From Streptomyces sp. MA5143a (GTDB lineage: Bacteria > Actinomycetota > Actinomycetes > Streptomycetales > Streptomycetaceae), in NCBI RefSeq assembly GCF_900290235.1, contig NZ_OLMK01000002.1, forward strand, positions 1 through 64,000: a stretch of 64,000 bases of DNA, given 5' to 3'. The notes beneath the pieces are model-generated. The model was not told the origin of the DNA. It was given only the letters and a program-made list of their open reading frames with translations, and searched no databases. This document shows positions 17,056-25,467 of this stretch, piece by piece (position 1 is the stretch's first letter; each line of letters opens with the position of its first letter). The translations under genes and the position numbers were made by a program.

Positions 17056-17763
17056 GTGACGGGACACCTTCTGGGCTGGACGCTGGTGGTGCTGGGAGCG
17101 GGGGTGGCCCTCGGGAACCTCGTCCGGATGGCGCTGGTCGACGGCTGGGCCCGGTTCGAGGCGGGAGCCGAGGTCGCCATGGGCGCGGGCATGGCCGTGA
17201 TGGCGGCGCCCCCGACGGCCCTCCACTACGGCACGTACGGCCTGTGGTGGGCGGCGGTCTTCGCCCTGTTCTGCGTCGGTGGCGTGGCCCTCTCCGTACG
17301 GCACGTCAGGCGGGGCGGCGTACGGCGACTGGGGCACGGGGCGCACCTCGTGATCGGCAGCGCCGCCATGGTGCTCATGACCCTGGCCATGCCCGGCGAG
17401 AGCACCGGGCCGACCCTCGCCCTGGGCGCCTCCGCACACGGGCACGGGCACGGGGCGATGGCCGGCACGCAGGGCGTGGGCGGCGGCCACGGGGTGACCG
17501 AGGCCGCCGCGTCCTCGGGCTCCGCCGTCCTGTGGCGTGCCGCCTTCTGGGCGCTGGCCGCCTACTTCGTGGTCTTCGTGGCCCTGGCCGTACGGGCACG
17601 TCTGCGCGGCCCGGTCGCGGCCCCCGCGGCGCCCGTCCCGAGGGCCCGCCACCGCCGCGCCGCCCGTACCCCCGCGGTGCTCTCGGCGCCGAACGCCCGC
17701 CTGGCCGGTCATGTCGGCATGGGCGGCTCGATGGCGACGATGCTGCTGATGATGACGGCGTGA
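17056..17763 (+). CDS. DUF5134 multi-spanning membrane protein
   Basis: The 235-residue protein has five to six hydrophobic helices, among them GWTLVVLGAGVALGNLVRM and AAFWALAAYFVVFVALAV, and a His/Gly/Met-rich loop (ASAHGHGHGAMAGTQG), in line with DUF5134. The loop and the Met-rich C-terminus (GGSMATMLLMMTA) are plausible copper ligands. GTG 17056 is the only usable start because the frame is closed by TAG at 17029. It has just GGTGG upstream. A better AAGGAG at 17018 faces a GTG at 17031 in another frame. Confidence 0.7.
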   Translation: MTGHLLGWTLVVLGAGVALGNLVRMALVDGWARFEAGAEVAMGAGMAVMAAPPTALHYGTYGLWWAAVFALFCVGGVALSVRHVRRGGVRRLGHGAHLVIGSAAMVLMTLAMPGESTGPTLALGASAHGHGHGAMAGTQGVGGGHGVTEAAASSGSAVLWRAAFWALAAYFVVFVALAVRARLRGPVAAPAAPVPRARHRRAARTPAVLSAPNARLAGHVGMGGSMATMLLMMTA

Positions 17764-17779
17764 CGGCGCCGCCCGGGGG

Positions 17780-18910
17780 TCAGGTCGTCGCCTCGGCCGG
17801 GAGTTCCAGGCGGAGCGCGTAGCCGCCGTCGGGTGTGGGGCCGGAGGTGACCGTGCCGCCGAGGAGTTCGGCGCGCTGGCGCAGACCGAGCAGGCCGTGG
17901 TGGGCGCCGGGGAGGGGCAGGGCAGGCCGGGTCGGGGCCGTGTTGGCGACGGTGGCGTGCACGGCGCCACCCCGGTGCCGGACGTGGATCGTGGCGGTGG
18001 CGCCGGGGGCATGCTTGCGTACGTTGGTCAGGGCCTCCTGGACAGTGCGGTACACCGCGCGCTGCACGGCGGGCGGGAGGTCGTCGGGCAGGTCGGTGCG
18101 CAGTTCGGCCTCGATGCCGCTGGAGTCGACGAGGCGGCGGAGATCGGCCAGGGACGGCTGCGGGGTCAGCTCGGTGGGACGGCTGCCGGAGGCGCGCAGC
18201 ACGCTCACCATGTGCCGCAGCTCCTCCAGCGTCTGCACGCTCAGCCGCCGGATGGTGGACGCCGCCTCCCTCGTCCCCGGGTCCCGGCTGCCGACCTGGA
18301 GCGCCCCGGCCCGCACGGCGATCAGGCTGACCTGGTGGGACACCACGTCGTGCATCTCCCGGGCGAGCTGCGCGCGTTCCCGGGCCAGGACGCCCTGGGC
18401 CAGCAGCAGGCGCTCGTGTTCGCGGGCCTCGGAGATCTCGTCGAGCCGCAGCGACAGCTCGCGGCGGGCCTGGACGAGCTGCCCGAGGAAGACGGGGGCG
18501 ACCCCCGTCGCCACGCTGTAGGTGACCGTCACGAGCGCGGAGCTCTCGTGCGGTTCGAGGAACTCCGGCGAGGGCCACGACCACCAGGTCAGATCGCAGG
18601 CGGCGTACGCCGACGCGCACCCGGCGAGCAGGACCCGGTGCCGGGACAGGGACGCGAGGGTGTACAGCGCGGCCAGCGTGGCGAACACCGCGTCGGAGAC
18701 CAGGGCGGACGGCAGGGCGAGCAGAAAGGTCAGCGAGGGCAGGTGGCGGCGGGCCGGCAGGACGACGGCGGCGAGCAGGGCGCAGACCATGCGCAGCGGC
18801 TCGTCCGGCGCGAAGTGGATCCGGACGTCCACCAGGGCCACCGCCACCAGTACGGCGTCCCACAGCACCGCCGGCGGTCGGTACGACCGGACCGCCGGCC
18901 ACCGCCTCAC
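17780..18910 (-). CDS. NarL-type sensor histidine kinase
   Basis: The 376-residue kinase has several N-terminal membrane helices (about residues 12-140, no large extracellular sensor) and a HisKA_3 helix with the phospho-acceptor in ERAQLAREMHDVVSHQVSL. The HATPase domain follows, with NVRKHAPGATATI and HGLLGLRQRAELLGG. GTG 18910 overlaps the response-regulator stop (GTGA) and follows GAAGGGGAGGCGG. The ligand sensed is unknown; the nearby copper genes only hint at metal or envelope stress. Confidence 0.88.
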   Translation of the reverse strand: MRRWPAVRSYRPPAVLWDAVLVAVALVDVRIHFAPDEPLRMVCALLAAVVLPARRHLPSLTFLLALPSALVSDAVFATLAALYTLASLSRHRVLLAGCASAYAACDLTWWSWPSPEFLEPHESSALVTVTYSVATGVAPVFLGQLVQARRELSLRLDEISEAREHERLLLAQGVLARERAQLAREMHDVVSHQVSLIAVRAGALQVGSRDPGTREAASTIRRLSVQTLEELRHMVSVLRASGSRPTELTPQPSLADLRRLVDSSGIEAELRTDLPDDLPPAVQRAVYRTVQEALTNVRKHAPGATATIHVRHRGGAVHATVANTAPTRPALPLPGAHHGLLGLRQRAELLGGTVTSGPTPDGGYALRLELPAEATT

Positions 18911-19572
18911 CCCGCCTCCCCTTCCCGGCGCGCCCGCAGCAGACCGGCGCGCTCGGCGAGCAGGGCCGCCTGGACGCGGTTGCCCACCGCCAGCTTGGCG
19001 AGGACGGCGCTGACGTGGTCCTTGACCGTGCCCGTGCTCAGGTTCATCCGGGTTCCGATGCCGGTGTTGGACAGGCCCTCGGCGAGGAGGACGAGCACCG
19101 CACGCTCCCGCTCGGTCAGCCCGGCGACGCGGTGGACGGCCTCTCGCCGAGGGCCGCCGTCGAGATAGCCGGCCACGACCGTACGGGTGACCCGGGACGC
19201 CAGGACGACTCCACCGTCCGCCAACGTGCGTACGAGATACGGGAGTTGCTCGGGGTCGGTGTCCTTCAGCAGGAACCCGGCCGCCCCCGAGCGCAGCGCG
19301 GCCGCCACGTACTCGTCCATGTCGAACGTCGTCAGCATGGCGACGACCGGCGGGTCCGGCAGCCGGCGCAGCTCCGCCAGGACGGTGAGACCGTCCACGT
19401 CCGGCATCCGGATGTCGAGCAGCACCACGTCGGGGCACAGCTCCCGCACCACGGCGACCGCCCGGCCGCCGCCCACCGCCGCCACGACCTCGATGTCGTC
19501 CGCGGTGCCGAGAATGTGCTCGAACCCCGTACGGAGGAGGGCCTCGTCGTCGACCACCATGACGCGGATCAC
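18907..19572 (-). CDS. LuxR/NarL-family response regulator
   Basis: The 221-residue regulator has a receiver domain (IRVMVVDDEALLRTGFEH, phospho-acceptor Asp in VVLLDIRMPDVDG, LLKDTDPEQLP) and a GerE-type helix-turn-helix (LTERERAVLVLLAEGLSNTG, GTVKDHVSAVLAKL). GTG 19572 with GGGGAG upstream fits the receiver N-terminus. A long upstream extension of the frame is a GC artefact. It is the first gene of a two-gene operon with the kinase. Confidence 0.9.
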   Translation of the reverse strand: MIRVMVVDDEALLRTGFEHILGTADDIEVVAAVGGGRAVAVVRELCPDVVLLDIRMPDVDGLTVLAELRRLPDPPVVAMLTTFDMDEYVAAALRSGAAGFLLKDTDPEQLPYLVRTLADGGVVLASRVTRTVVAGYLDGGPRREAVHRVAGLTERERAVLVLLAEGLSNTGIGTRMNLSTGTVKDHVSAVLAKLAVGNRVQAALLAERAGLLRARREGEAG

Positions 19573-19759
19573 CTGAGCTCCCCTCACCCCGGGGCCGCCG
19601 TCGGATCCTGTGACGGCGGGCGCCGCCCGCGGGTTCCGTCCGGCCGGGGTGGTGCGGGAGCGCGGCGCGCGGCGGGGGCGGCTCCGGCCGGTCGGCGGGG
19701 ACGACTCCGGCCGCCCGCCGGATGGCCCGCGGCCCGCCCCGCTCCCGACGCTGAGGTTC

Positions 19760-20989
19760 ATGACACCCAACCCGCCACCGCCGTCCCCGCCCGTGCGGGC
19801 GGACCGCCCGACCGCCGTCCCCGGCGCCCCGCCGCCGACGGGTCGGCTCATCGGCGTCGACCTGGCCCGGGGCCTCGCGGTCCTCGGCATGTACGCCGCC
19901 CATGTCGGACCGGACCCCACCGTGGGCGGCCCCCTCGGCTTCGTCCTGGAACTGGCCCGCGGCCGTTCCTCCGCGCTCTTCGCCCTGCTCGCGGGCTTCT
20001 CGCTCGTCCTCATCACCGGTCGCCCGCACCCGAGGACCGGGCGCCCGGGACGGCAGGCCGTGGGCAGGATCGTCATCCGCTCGGCCGTCCTGCTCGCCCT
20101 CGGTCTCGCCCTGACCGCCCTGGACACCGACGTCGACGTGATCCTCGCCTTCTACGCCCTGATCTTCCTCGCCGTCCTGCCGCTGTACCGGCTGGGGGCC
20201 GTGCCGCTCGCCGTCGTCGCGGCGACGGGCGCGCTGGTGATGCCCCAGGCGCTGTACGCGGTCCGCCGGTCCATCGACGAGGGCACCTGGGCCGACACCG
20301 TCATCGCCCTGGACCCGCTGGCCCGGATCGGCGACACGGACGGCGTCGTCGAACTGCTGTTCACCGGGGAGTACCCGGTGCTCACGTGGCTGCCGTTCGT
20401 GGTCGCCGGCATGGCGGTGGCCCGGCTCGACCTCGCCAGGACCACGGTCCGCGTCCGCCTCGCCCTCACCGGCGGCGCCCTGGCCGTGCTCGGCCACGGC
20501 GGCTCCTGGCTGGCCCTGACCCTGGTGCCCCACGCGCGGGCCACCGTCGCCGCCGCGACGGACGGCGACACGGGCGCCTCGGCCTGGTGGTCCGACACCG
20601 TCGGCGAACTCCTCGACCACACCCCGCCGGCATGGCTGCTGGTGGGCGCGCCCCACAGCCAGACGACCTTCTCGATCCTCGGCAACACGGGCGTCGCGCT
20701 CGCCGTACTGGCCATGAGCCTCGCCGTCACCGACCGGATGCCACGCCTCACCCGCTGGGCCACCCCGGTGACCGCGGTCGGCACGATCGCCCTGACCGCG
20801 TACGTCCTGCACATCCTCGCGATCCGCGCCGTCGGCATGGAGGAGGAGACCGTCCCGGCGCTGATCGCGCTGCTCGCGTTCACGGCGGCGGCCCTGCTGT
20901 TCGCGACCCTGTGGACCCGGCGCTTCCCTCGCGGCCCGCTGGAACATCTCCTCCACGTGACCACGCTCGTGGCTCGCCGGATCAAGTGA
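19760..20989 (+). CDS. DUF418/HGSNAT-like multi-spanning membrane protein
   Basis: The 409-residue protein has a Pro-rich cytoplasmic start, then GRLIGVDLARGLAVLGMYAAHVGP, the hallmark of DUF418-like and heparan-glucosaminide acetyltransferase-like membrane proteins. About ten hydrophobic helices follow. ATG 19760 has GAGG upstream. It is divergent from the two-component operon, with a 187-bp gap. Such proteins may acylate surface glycans or small molecules; the substrate is unknown. Confidence 0.75.
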   Translation: MTPNPPPPSPPVRADRPTAVPGAPPPTGRLIGVDLARGLAVLGMYAAHVGPDPTVGGPLGFVLELARGRSSALFALLAGFSLVLITGRPHPRTGRPGRQAVGRIVIRSAVLLALGLALTALDTDVDVILAFYALIFLAVLPLYRLGAVPLAVVAATGALVMPQALYAVRRSIDEGTWADTVIALDPLARIGDTDGVVELLFTGEYPVLTWLPFVVAGMAVARLDLARTTVRVRLALTGGALAVLGHGGSWLALTLVPHARATVAAATDGDTGASAWWSDTVGELLDHTPPAWLLVGAPHSQTTFSILGNTGVALAVLAMSLAVTDRMPRLTRWATPVTAVGTIALTAYVLHILAIRAVGMEEETVPALIALLAFTAAALLFATLWTRRFPRGPLEHLLHVTTLVARRIK

Positions 20990-21188
20990 GGGACGGGGCG
21001 ACAGCCCCTAGGGGAAGCGGAGGGGAGGGCGGGTGCGGGCGGACGCGGCCGGGGAGGAGGCCGGGTGTGGGGCAGCCGAGGCAGGCCGGGCAGACGGGCA
21101 GGCGGGGCGCAGGTCGGCCGCGGCCGGGGCGGGCAGGTGCAGGAGGGCGGAGTCGGGTCGCCGAGGCCGGACGCGGGGCGGGCGAGGG

Positions 21189-22100
21189 TCAGGTGAGGCC
21201 GGGTGGGCAGGTGGCGAGCAGCGGCAGCAGCGGTACGGTCACCGCCAGCGCGGCCACGGCGGGGGACAGGGCCCGGTGGGGAGCCCGGGGCGGGCCGAGT
21301 ACGCGCCGCATCCGGATCAGCACCGCCCGGCCGCCCGCCCCGAACGCGCCCCGCGGGGCACGGGCCGCCGCCATCTCGTACATCGCGGTCGCCAGGGCCT
21401 CGCGGGAATGCCCGTGCAGGGCACGGTCGTCGGCGACCATCTCCAGCAGCAGCGCCGTCTGCTCCCGGACATGGCGGGCCACGGGCAGCCGGCGGAAGAC
21501 GGAGTGGAACGCCTCCGCCGCGGCCAGCACCAGATGATGACGGCCGGTGACATGGGCCTGCTCGTGCTCCAGCACGGCGCCGAGCTGCTCGGCCGTCAGC
21601 TCACGCACCGCCCCGTCACTGACCACGATCCGGGGCGAGCGGCCCGGCAGACAGTAGGCGGCGGGCACGTCGTACGGCAGGACGACGGCACCCAGCCGGG
21701 TCGACCGGCGCCCCACCAGGTCCACCGCCCGCCGATGCCGCGCCCGCGCCCGGCGGGCCCGTACGGCGTGGAAGGCGAAGCTCCCCGCCAGGGCGAGACC
21801 CAGCGCGGCGGGCAGGGCCACGGCGACCCGGGCTGCGGTCCGCGGATCGGCGCCGCTCCCGAGGACGGCGAGCCCGCAGGAGTGCAGCAGACCCAGCAGT
21901 CCCGCGTGCGGATGCCCGGCGGGCATGGCCAGGTGGTACACGGTCAACGCGACACCCAGCGAGAACGACAGGGCCAGCGCGTGCCAGACCGCGAGGGCGG
22001 CGGCGGGCGCCCGGTGCGGCCAGTCGGCCCGCACGAGCAGCGGCGGGGCGACGAACCCCACCAGGACCGTGTAGACGACCAGGACGGGCGTCGCGTTCAC
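21189..22100 (-). CDS. M56-family membrane metallopeptidase (BlaR1/MecR1-like)
   Basis: The 303-residue protein has membrane helices flanking a cytoplasmic zinc protease domain. The zinc motif HEQAH is in AVLEHEQAHVTGRHHL (about residues 170-185), and EMVADD downstream supplies the third ligand. There is no C-terminal penicillin-binding domain, so it is not a beta-lactam sensor in the classical sense. GTG 22100 overlaps the BlaI-like stop (GTGA). It probably cleaves the BlaI-like repressor on a membrane signal. The short gap to 20990 holds G-rich DNA and no gene. Confidence 0.85.
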   Translation of the reverse strand: MNATPVLVVYTVLVGFVAPPLLVRADWPHRAPAAALAVWHALALSFSLGVALTVYHLAMPAGHPHAGLLGLLHSCGLAVLGSGADPRTAARVAVALPAALGLALAGSFAFHAVRARRARARHRRAVDLVGRRSTRLGAVVLPYDVPAAYCLPGRSPRIVVSDGAVRELTAEQLGAVLEHEQAHVTGRHHLVLAAAEAFHSVFRRLPVARHVREQTALLLEMVADDRALHGHSREALATAMYEMAAARAPRGAFGAGGRAVLIRMRRVLGPPRAPHRALSPAVAALAVTVPLLPLLATCPPGLT

Positions 22101-22465
22101 GGCTTCGCCTGTCGTCCCACGGTCCGCAGGGCCTTGCGCAGGGCGGCCACCTCTTCCTCCGTCATGTTCTCCACGAAGTGGACCAGCGCGGCCGGGCGGT
22201 CCCTGCTCGCGCCCAGACCGTCCTCCATCAGCGCGGCGGCGTACGCCTCGCGACTGCGGACGGGTGAGTAGAGCCACGCCCGGCCCTGCTTGCCGCGCAG
22301 CAACCAGCCCTTGTTGTAGAGGATGTTGGTGACCGTCATCACCGTCGTGTAGGCCACGGGCCGGGTCAGGTTGATGTCGTCGACGACCTCGCGCACCGTC
22401 GCGGGACGGTTCCACGTCCAGAGGCGGTCCATGATCTCCGCTTCCAGTTCCCCCAGCCGGCGCAT
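22097..22465 (-). CDS. BlaI/MecI/CopY-family repressor
   Basis: The 122-residue winged-helix repressor shows the family N-terminus (MRRLGELEAEIMDRLW, then PATVREVVDDINL) and the recognition helix AYTTVMTVTNILYNKGWL. ATG 22465 is preferred over ATG 22516 because of GAGGGAG upstream and the conserved start. It is the first gene of the operon with the M56 protease. It probably binds the TAGTAG repeats upstream and controls both its own operon and the divergent DUF6153/DUF305 genes. Confidence 0.88.
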   Translation of the reverse strand: MRRLGELEAEIMDRLWTWNRPATVREVVDDINLTRPVAYTTVMTVTNILYNKGWLLRGKQGRAWLYSPVRSREAYAAALMEDGLGASRDRPAALVHFVENMTEEEVAALRKALRTVGRQAKP

Positions 22466-22515
22466 GCCCTGACTCCCTCGCCCCACCCGACGTGCACAAC
22501 CAATACGTAAGTCCA

Positions 22516-22529
22516 TAGTAGGTTAGTAG
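22516..22529. promoter_or_regulatory. Probable BlaI-type operator
   Basis: TAGTAG-GT-TAGTAG, with TACGTA and CCATAG just outside, is AT-rich in the 111-bp gap between divergent blaI-like and DUF6153 genes. BlaI/CopY-type repressors bind sites built on TAC(T)A cores, so this is the best candidate. Confidence 0.4.
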
Positions 22530-22576
22530 AACTGACGGCTCTGCCCGCGGGGGTCGTCACAACACGCAAGGGACCC

Positions 22577-23035
22577 ATGAACCGTGCCCACGACGAGGCC
22601 CTGACCGGCCTCGCAGCGCCGCACCGCCGGCCGCGTCCGCCCCTGCGGGCCCGCGGCCTTCTCGTGTGCGCGCTGCTGCTGGGCCTCCTCGGCATGCACG
22701 GTCTCGGCCCGGTCCCCGCGCTCCACGAAGCCGCCGCCGGGCACGACCGTATGGCGGCGAGCGCGACGAGCGCGGACGCGGAGGCACCCGTCCGGGTGTC
22801 GATGCCGGGGGCGTGCGGTCACGAAACCGACGGCGGTACGGGGCACCTGCACCACGCGGACCCGACCTGCGCCTCGGCGTTTGTCGGCCAGGCCCCGGCC
22901 GTGGCGCCGGTGCTGATGCCCGACGTGGCGACATGGGCCGAACGGGGGCACGTGGGGGCGTCGTTGACGGGCTCCGGCCCCGAGGGCGGCCGGGCACCAC
23001 CGTCCCTCGCCGAACTCCAACTCCTGCGGATCTAG
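22577..23035 (+). CDS. DUF6153 small membrane/exported protein
   Basis: This 152-residue protein has one hydrophobic segment (GLLVCALLLGLLGMHGLG, about residues 27-44) followed by a His/Met/Cys-containing tail (HEAAAGHDRM, CGHETDGGTGHLHHADPTC). It matches DUF6153, which commonly lies beside DUF305 genes in Streptomyces. The His and Cys residues suggest copper binding outside the membrane. AAGGGACCC precedes the ATG. It is probably cotranscribed with the DUF305 lipoprotein gene 100 bp downstream. Confidence 0.7.
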   Translation: MNRAHDEALTGLAAPHRRPRPPLRARGLLVCALLLGLLGMHGLGPVPALHEAAAGHDRMAASATSADAEAPVRVSMPGACGHETDGGTGHLHHADPTCASAFVGQAPAVAPVLMPDVATWAERGHVGASLTGSGPEGGRAPPSLAELQLLRI

Positions 23036-23135
23036 AGAAGCCCGCACGCCGCCGCACGCCCACCGGTCCGCGGCGCCGTGCCCCGGAACGCCCCTCTTCC
23101 GACTTCTCGATCCGAACCAACGCAGGAGTACCACC

Positions 23136-23783
23136 ATGACCGCATCCCGCGGATTCCTCCGTCGTGCCGCCCTCGCCGTCACCGCCGGTGCCGCCGCCCT
23201 CGTCCTGACCGCGTGCGGCGGCGACAGCGACGGCGCCGGCCACGACATGGGCTCGATGGCCTCCGAGTCCGGCTCCCCCAAGGCCGGTTCGTCCGGCAAG
23301 GCCGGGGCGGGCGGCCACAACAAGGCGGACGTCGGCTTCGCCGAGGAGATGATCCAGCACCACCGCCAGGCCGTGGACATGGCCGAACTCGCCGACAGTC
23401 GCGCCGCCTCACCGGAGGTCAAGGAGCTCGCCACCAAGATCAAGGGTGCCCAGGACCCGGAGATCGAGACGATGTCCGGCTGGCTCACCGCCTGGGGTGA
23501 GCAGGTCCCCGAGGACATGGCCGGCATGGGTCACGACACGGCGTCCGGCATGCCCGGCATGATGAGCGCGGAGGACATGGCCGACCTGGAGAAGGCGTCC
23601 GGCGCCGCCTTCGACGAGAAGTTCCTGAAGCTGATGGTCGAGCACCACGAAGGCGCCGTGGAGATGGCCGAGACCGAGAAGGCCGAGGGGAAGTACGGCC
23701 CCGCGATCGACCTGGCCGAGGACGTCGTCACGGCCCAGACCGCGGAGATCGAGCAGATGAACAAGATGCTCGACAAGGGCTGA
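23136..23783 (+). CDS. DUF305 copper-related lipoprotein
   Basis: The 215-residue lipoprotein has a lipobox (LVLTAC, Cys about residue 27), then a Met/His-rich linker and two DUF305 half-domains, each with a paired-His motif: EEMIQHHRQAVDMAEL and KLMVEHHEGAVEMAET. Methionine clusters (MAGMGHD, MPGMMSAEDM) lie between them. DUF305 proteins occur with copper resistance genes, and these His/Met residues would bind copper on the outer face of the membrane. CAGGAG precedes ATG 23136. Confidence 0.88.
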   Translation: MTASRGFLRRAALAVTAGAAALVLTACGGDSDGAGHDMGSMASESGSPKAGSSGKAGAGGHNKADVGFAEEMIQHHRQAVDMAELADSRAASPEVKELATKIKGAQDPEIETMSGWLTAWGEQVPEDMAGMGHDTASGMPGMMSAEDMADLEKASGAAFDEKFLKLMVEHHEGAVEMAETEKAEGKYGPAIDLAEDVVTAQTAEIEQMNKMLDKG

Positions 23784-23880
23784 CGTTTCGCGGGGCGGCG
23801 GTCGGCGGGTGGCGGGCGTACCGGCGGCGGTCGGTGGGTGGCGTGCCAGGACCGTCGCCGCTGTCGCCCTTACGGCCACT

Positions 23881-23989
23881 GTCACCCCGTCACCCTGCCA
23901 CCCCGCCACCCTGCCACCCCGCCACCCCCCACTCCCGTTACCCCTCACTCCCGTCACCACCGTCACCGTGTTCACGACGGCGGTGACGG
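23881..23989. repeat. C-rich simple repeat followed by a hairpin
   Basis: From 23881 to about 23960 the plus strand is a run of CACCC-type units (CCACCCCGCCACCCTG repeated, then CTCCCGTTACCCCTC). CCGTCACCG (23960-23968) then pairs exactly with CGGTGACGG (23981-23989). The hairpin may terminate the DUF305 transcript. The simple repeat separates the copper genes from the GNAT fragment and may mark a rearrangement. Confidence 0.6.
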
Positions 23990-24043
23990 GAGTGCCGCGA
24001 GGCTGCGGGCCCTGGACGTCAACCGCCAGGAGCGGCCCCCGGG

Positions 24044-24298
24044 TTGGGCTTCTACGCCCTGCTGACCGAGGCGGATCCGCCGGAGCTGGACTTGGCGTTC
24101 GTCGCAGACGACACACAGGGCAAGGGCGTCGGACGGCTCCTGGTCGACCACATGCTCGGGCAGGCGCGGGAAGCGGGGCTGGCCGGTGTGCGCGTGACGT
24201 CCCACCCGACCGCCGAGGGGTTCTGCCAGCGGATGGGCGCGGAGCGCGTGGGAACGGTCGGGCCCGTGCCGCCGAAGGTCACCTGGGAGCGGCCCTAA
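24044..24298 (+). pseudogene. 5'-truncated GNAT N-acetyltransferase remnant
   Basis: About 84 residues of the C-terminal half of a GNAT acetyltransferase remain: GFYALL, LDLAFVADDTQGKGVGRLLV (acetyl-CoA-binding Q/G-x-G-x-G/A region, here QGKGVG), then a C-terminal MGAERVGTVGPVP strand. The N-terminal half is absent in this frame. The upstream bases run into C-rich simple sequence and no ribosome binding site is seen. It is best read as a broken gene. Confidence 0.7.
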
Positions 24299-24428
24299 CT
24301 GCGGCTCGAGGTCGCTCGACCTCCGACCCCCTGAACACGCCGGGCCGTCGGGCCGTACCCCGTGCCACAGGCCCCGGCGCCGCCGACTTCGGGGGCGGCC
24401 CGGGGAGGAGAAGGACAGGAGTGACCCG

Positions 24429-24653
24429 ATGGCGGGCAAGATCTTCACCGTGGACGGAATGACCTGCGGCCACTGCGCCACGAGTATCACCGAGGAGGTC
24501 GTACGCGTGGCCGGCGTCACTGACGTCGACGTCGACGTCAGGTCGGGCCTGGTGATCGTCTCGGGAGACCGGGTCGAGGACGCCGCCGTACGCGCGGCCA
24601 TCGTCGAGGCGGGCTACGAGGTCGCGGAGGTCGTACGCCGAACGGCGGCGTGA
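24429..24653 (+). CDS. copZ: CopZ-like heavy-metal-associated (HMA) copper chaperone
   Basis: The 74-residue HMA domain carries the Cu(I)-binding loop MTCGHC (residues 11-16) in TVDGMTCGHCATSITEEV. The fold is complete, ending in the VEAGYEVAEV strand. CopZ-type chaperones pass Cu(I) to a P-type ATPase and to CsoR. AGGAG-rich sequence precedes ATG 24429. The usual partner ATPase (copA) is missing here; only gene-poor DNA follows. Copper rather than another soft metal is inferred from context. Confidence 0.88.
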   Translation: MAGKIFTVDGMTCGHCATSITEEVVRVAGVTDVDVDVRSGLVIVSGDRVEDAAVRAAIVEAGYEVAEVVRRTAA

Positions 24654-25372
24654 GCGACCCTGCCGCAGTTCGACCACTGGTGCGCCGAGTCCGGACCGAC
24701 ACCGCGTGAGCGCTACGCCACCTGGAACGGAGGCCCTGACCGACGAGCGTGATCTGGACCTCCTGCCGCGCGAGGGTCAACGCTGTCACTCCGTACGGGT
24801 GAAATCCGGACACCTCACAGCGCTACACACCGTGATGTGCCAACTGGCGCCGATAACTGGCAACTTGCCTGCGTCCACCCCGAATGGGTCACCAAGTTCG
24901 CTGATGTCGTACCTGCTGTGACATACGCCCTCCGCGCTCGGGAGCAGGGACCGGACCGTCCGCCGAGGGCGTAAAGCAGCCATTGGCGTTCGTCACGGCT
25001 GCCCTGACGCACCTCGTGCGCGGCCGATTAGCGGTCAGACCGACGTGCGACTGCGGTGCCGTCATCGGTGCGTCATCGGTAGGTCATCGGTGTCGGCCGG
25101 GCGTGGTCGTCCCGATCGCCCCGGGGCGCAACCTGCCGGTCCGCGTGCTGTTCACCCGAGAACGTGCGCGACCGAGGACACGGCATCACCCAGGACTCCA
25201 CGATCCGTGAAGCAAGCGGCGATTTGGACCGACCGAATATATGGGTCCCTCGCGGCGGGGAGCAGCGCGGCCGAACTGGGGCTGTTTGGCATGTACTCGG
25301 CCCACCTAGGTTCGCTGTGCTCCACACGCTGATCGGCCAGGCCTCAGAAGCAGGCACGGCGACGACAGCTGT
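24654..25372. other. Gene-poor stretch, probable remnant DNA
   Basis: About 700 bp without a gene I can support. It is visibly lower in GC than its flanks. Frames are short and none matches a known family. GTCATCGGT occurs three times in close succession at about 25062-25092. The stretch lies between copZ and the secreted protease and could be decayed mobile or duplicated DNA. Confidence 0.5.
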
Positions 25373-25456
25373 GCAACGAACGCACCGCTACGAACGCACC
25401 GCAACGAACGCACCGCAACGAACGCACCGCATCGAACGCACTCCAACGACGATCGA
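25373..25456 (+). repeat. 14-bp tandem repeat in the protease leader
   Basis: Five units close to GCAACGAACGCACC start at 25373, 25387, 25401, 25415 and 25429; three are identical. A decayed sixth follows at 25443. The array ends just before the ribosome binding site of the trypsin-like protease gene, so it lies in its promoter or 5' leader. It is too short and regular for CRISPR, with no spacers. Confidence 0.9.
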
Positions 25457-25467
25457 AGGAGCAGTTT

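Noticed and set aside
17031..17822. Plus-strand frame beginning at GTG 17031 behind a good AAGGAG
   Set aside because: The product is Arg/Gly-rich and unlike any family, while the overlapping frame encodes DUF5134 membrane helices. Noted as an oddity of the DUF5134 start.
19573..20956. Long upstream extension (to 1058 codons) of the histidine kinase frame on the minus strand
   Set aside because: The kinase begins at GTG 18910 with good RBS and stop-start overlap; the extension lies antisense to DUF418 and the regulator.
25373..25456. CRISPR-like array
   Set aside because: Repeats are contiguous 14-mers without spacers, and no cas gene is present.
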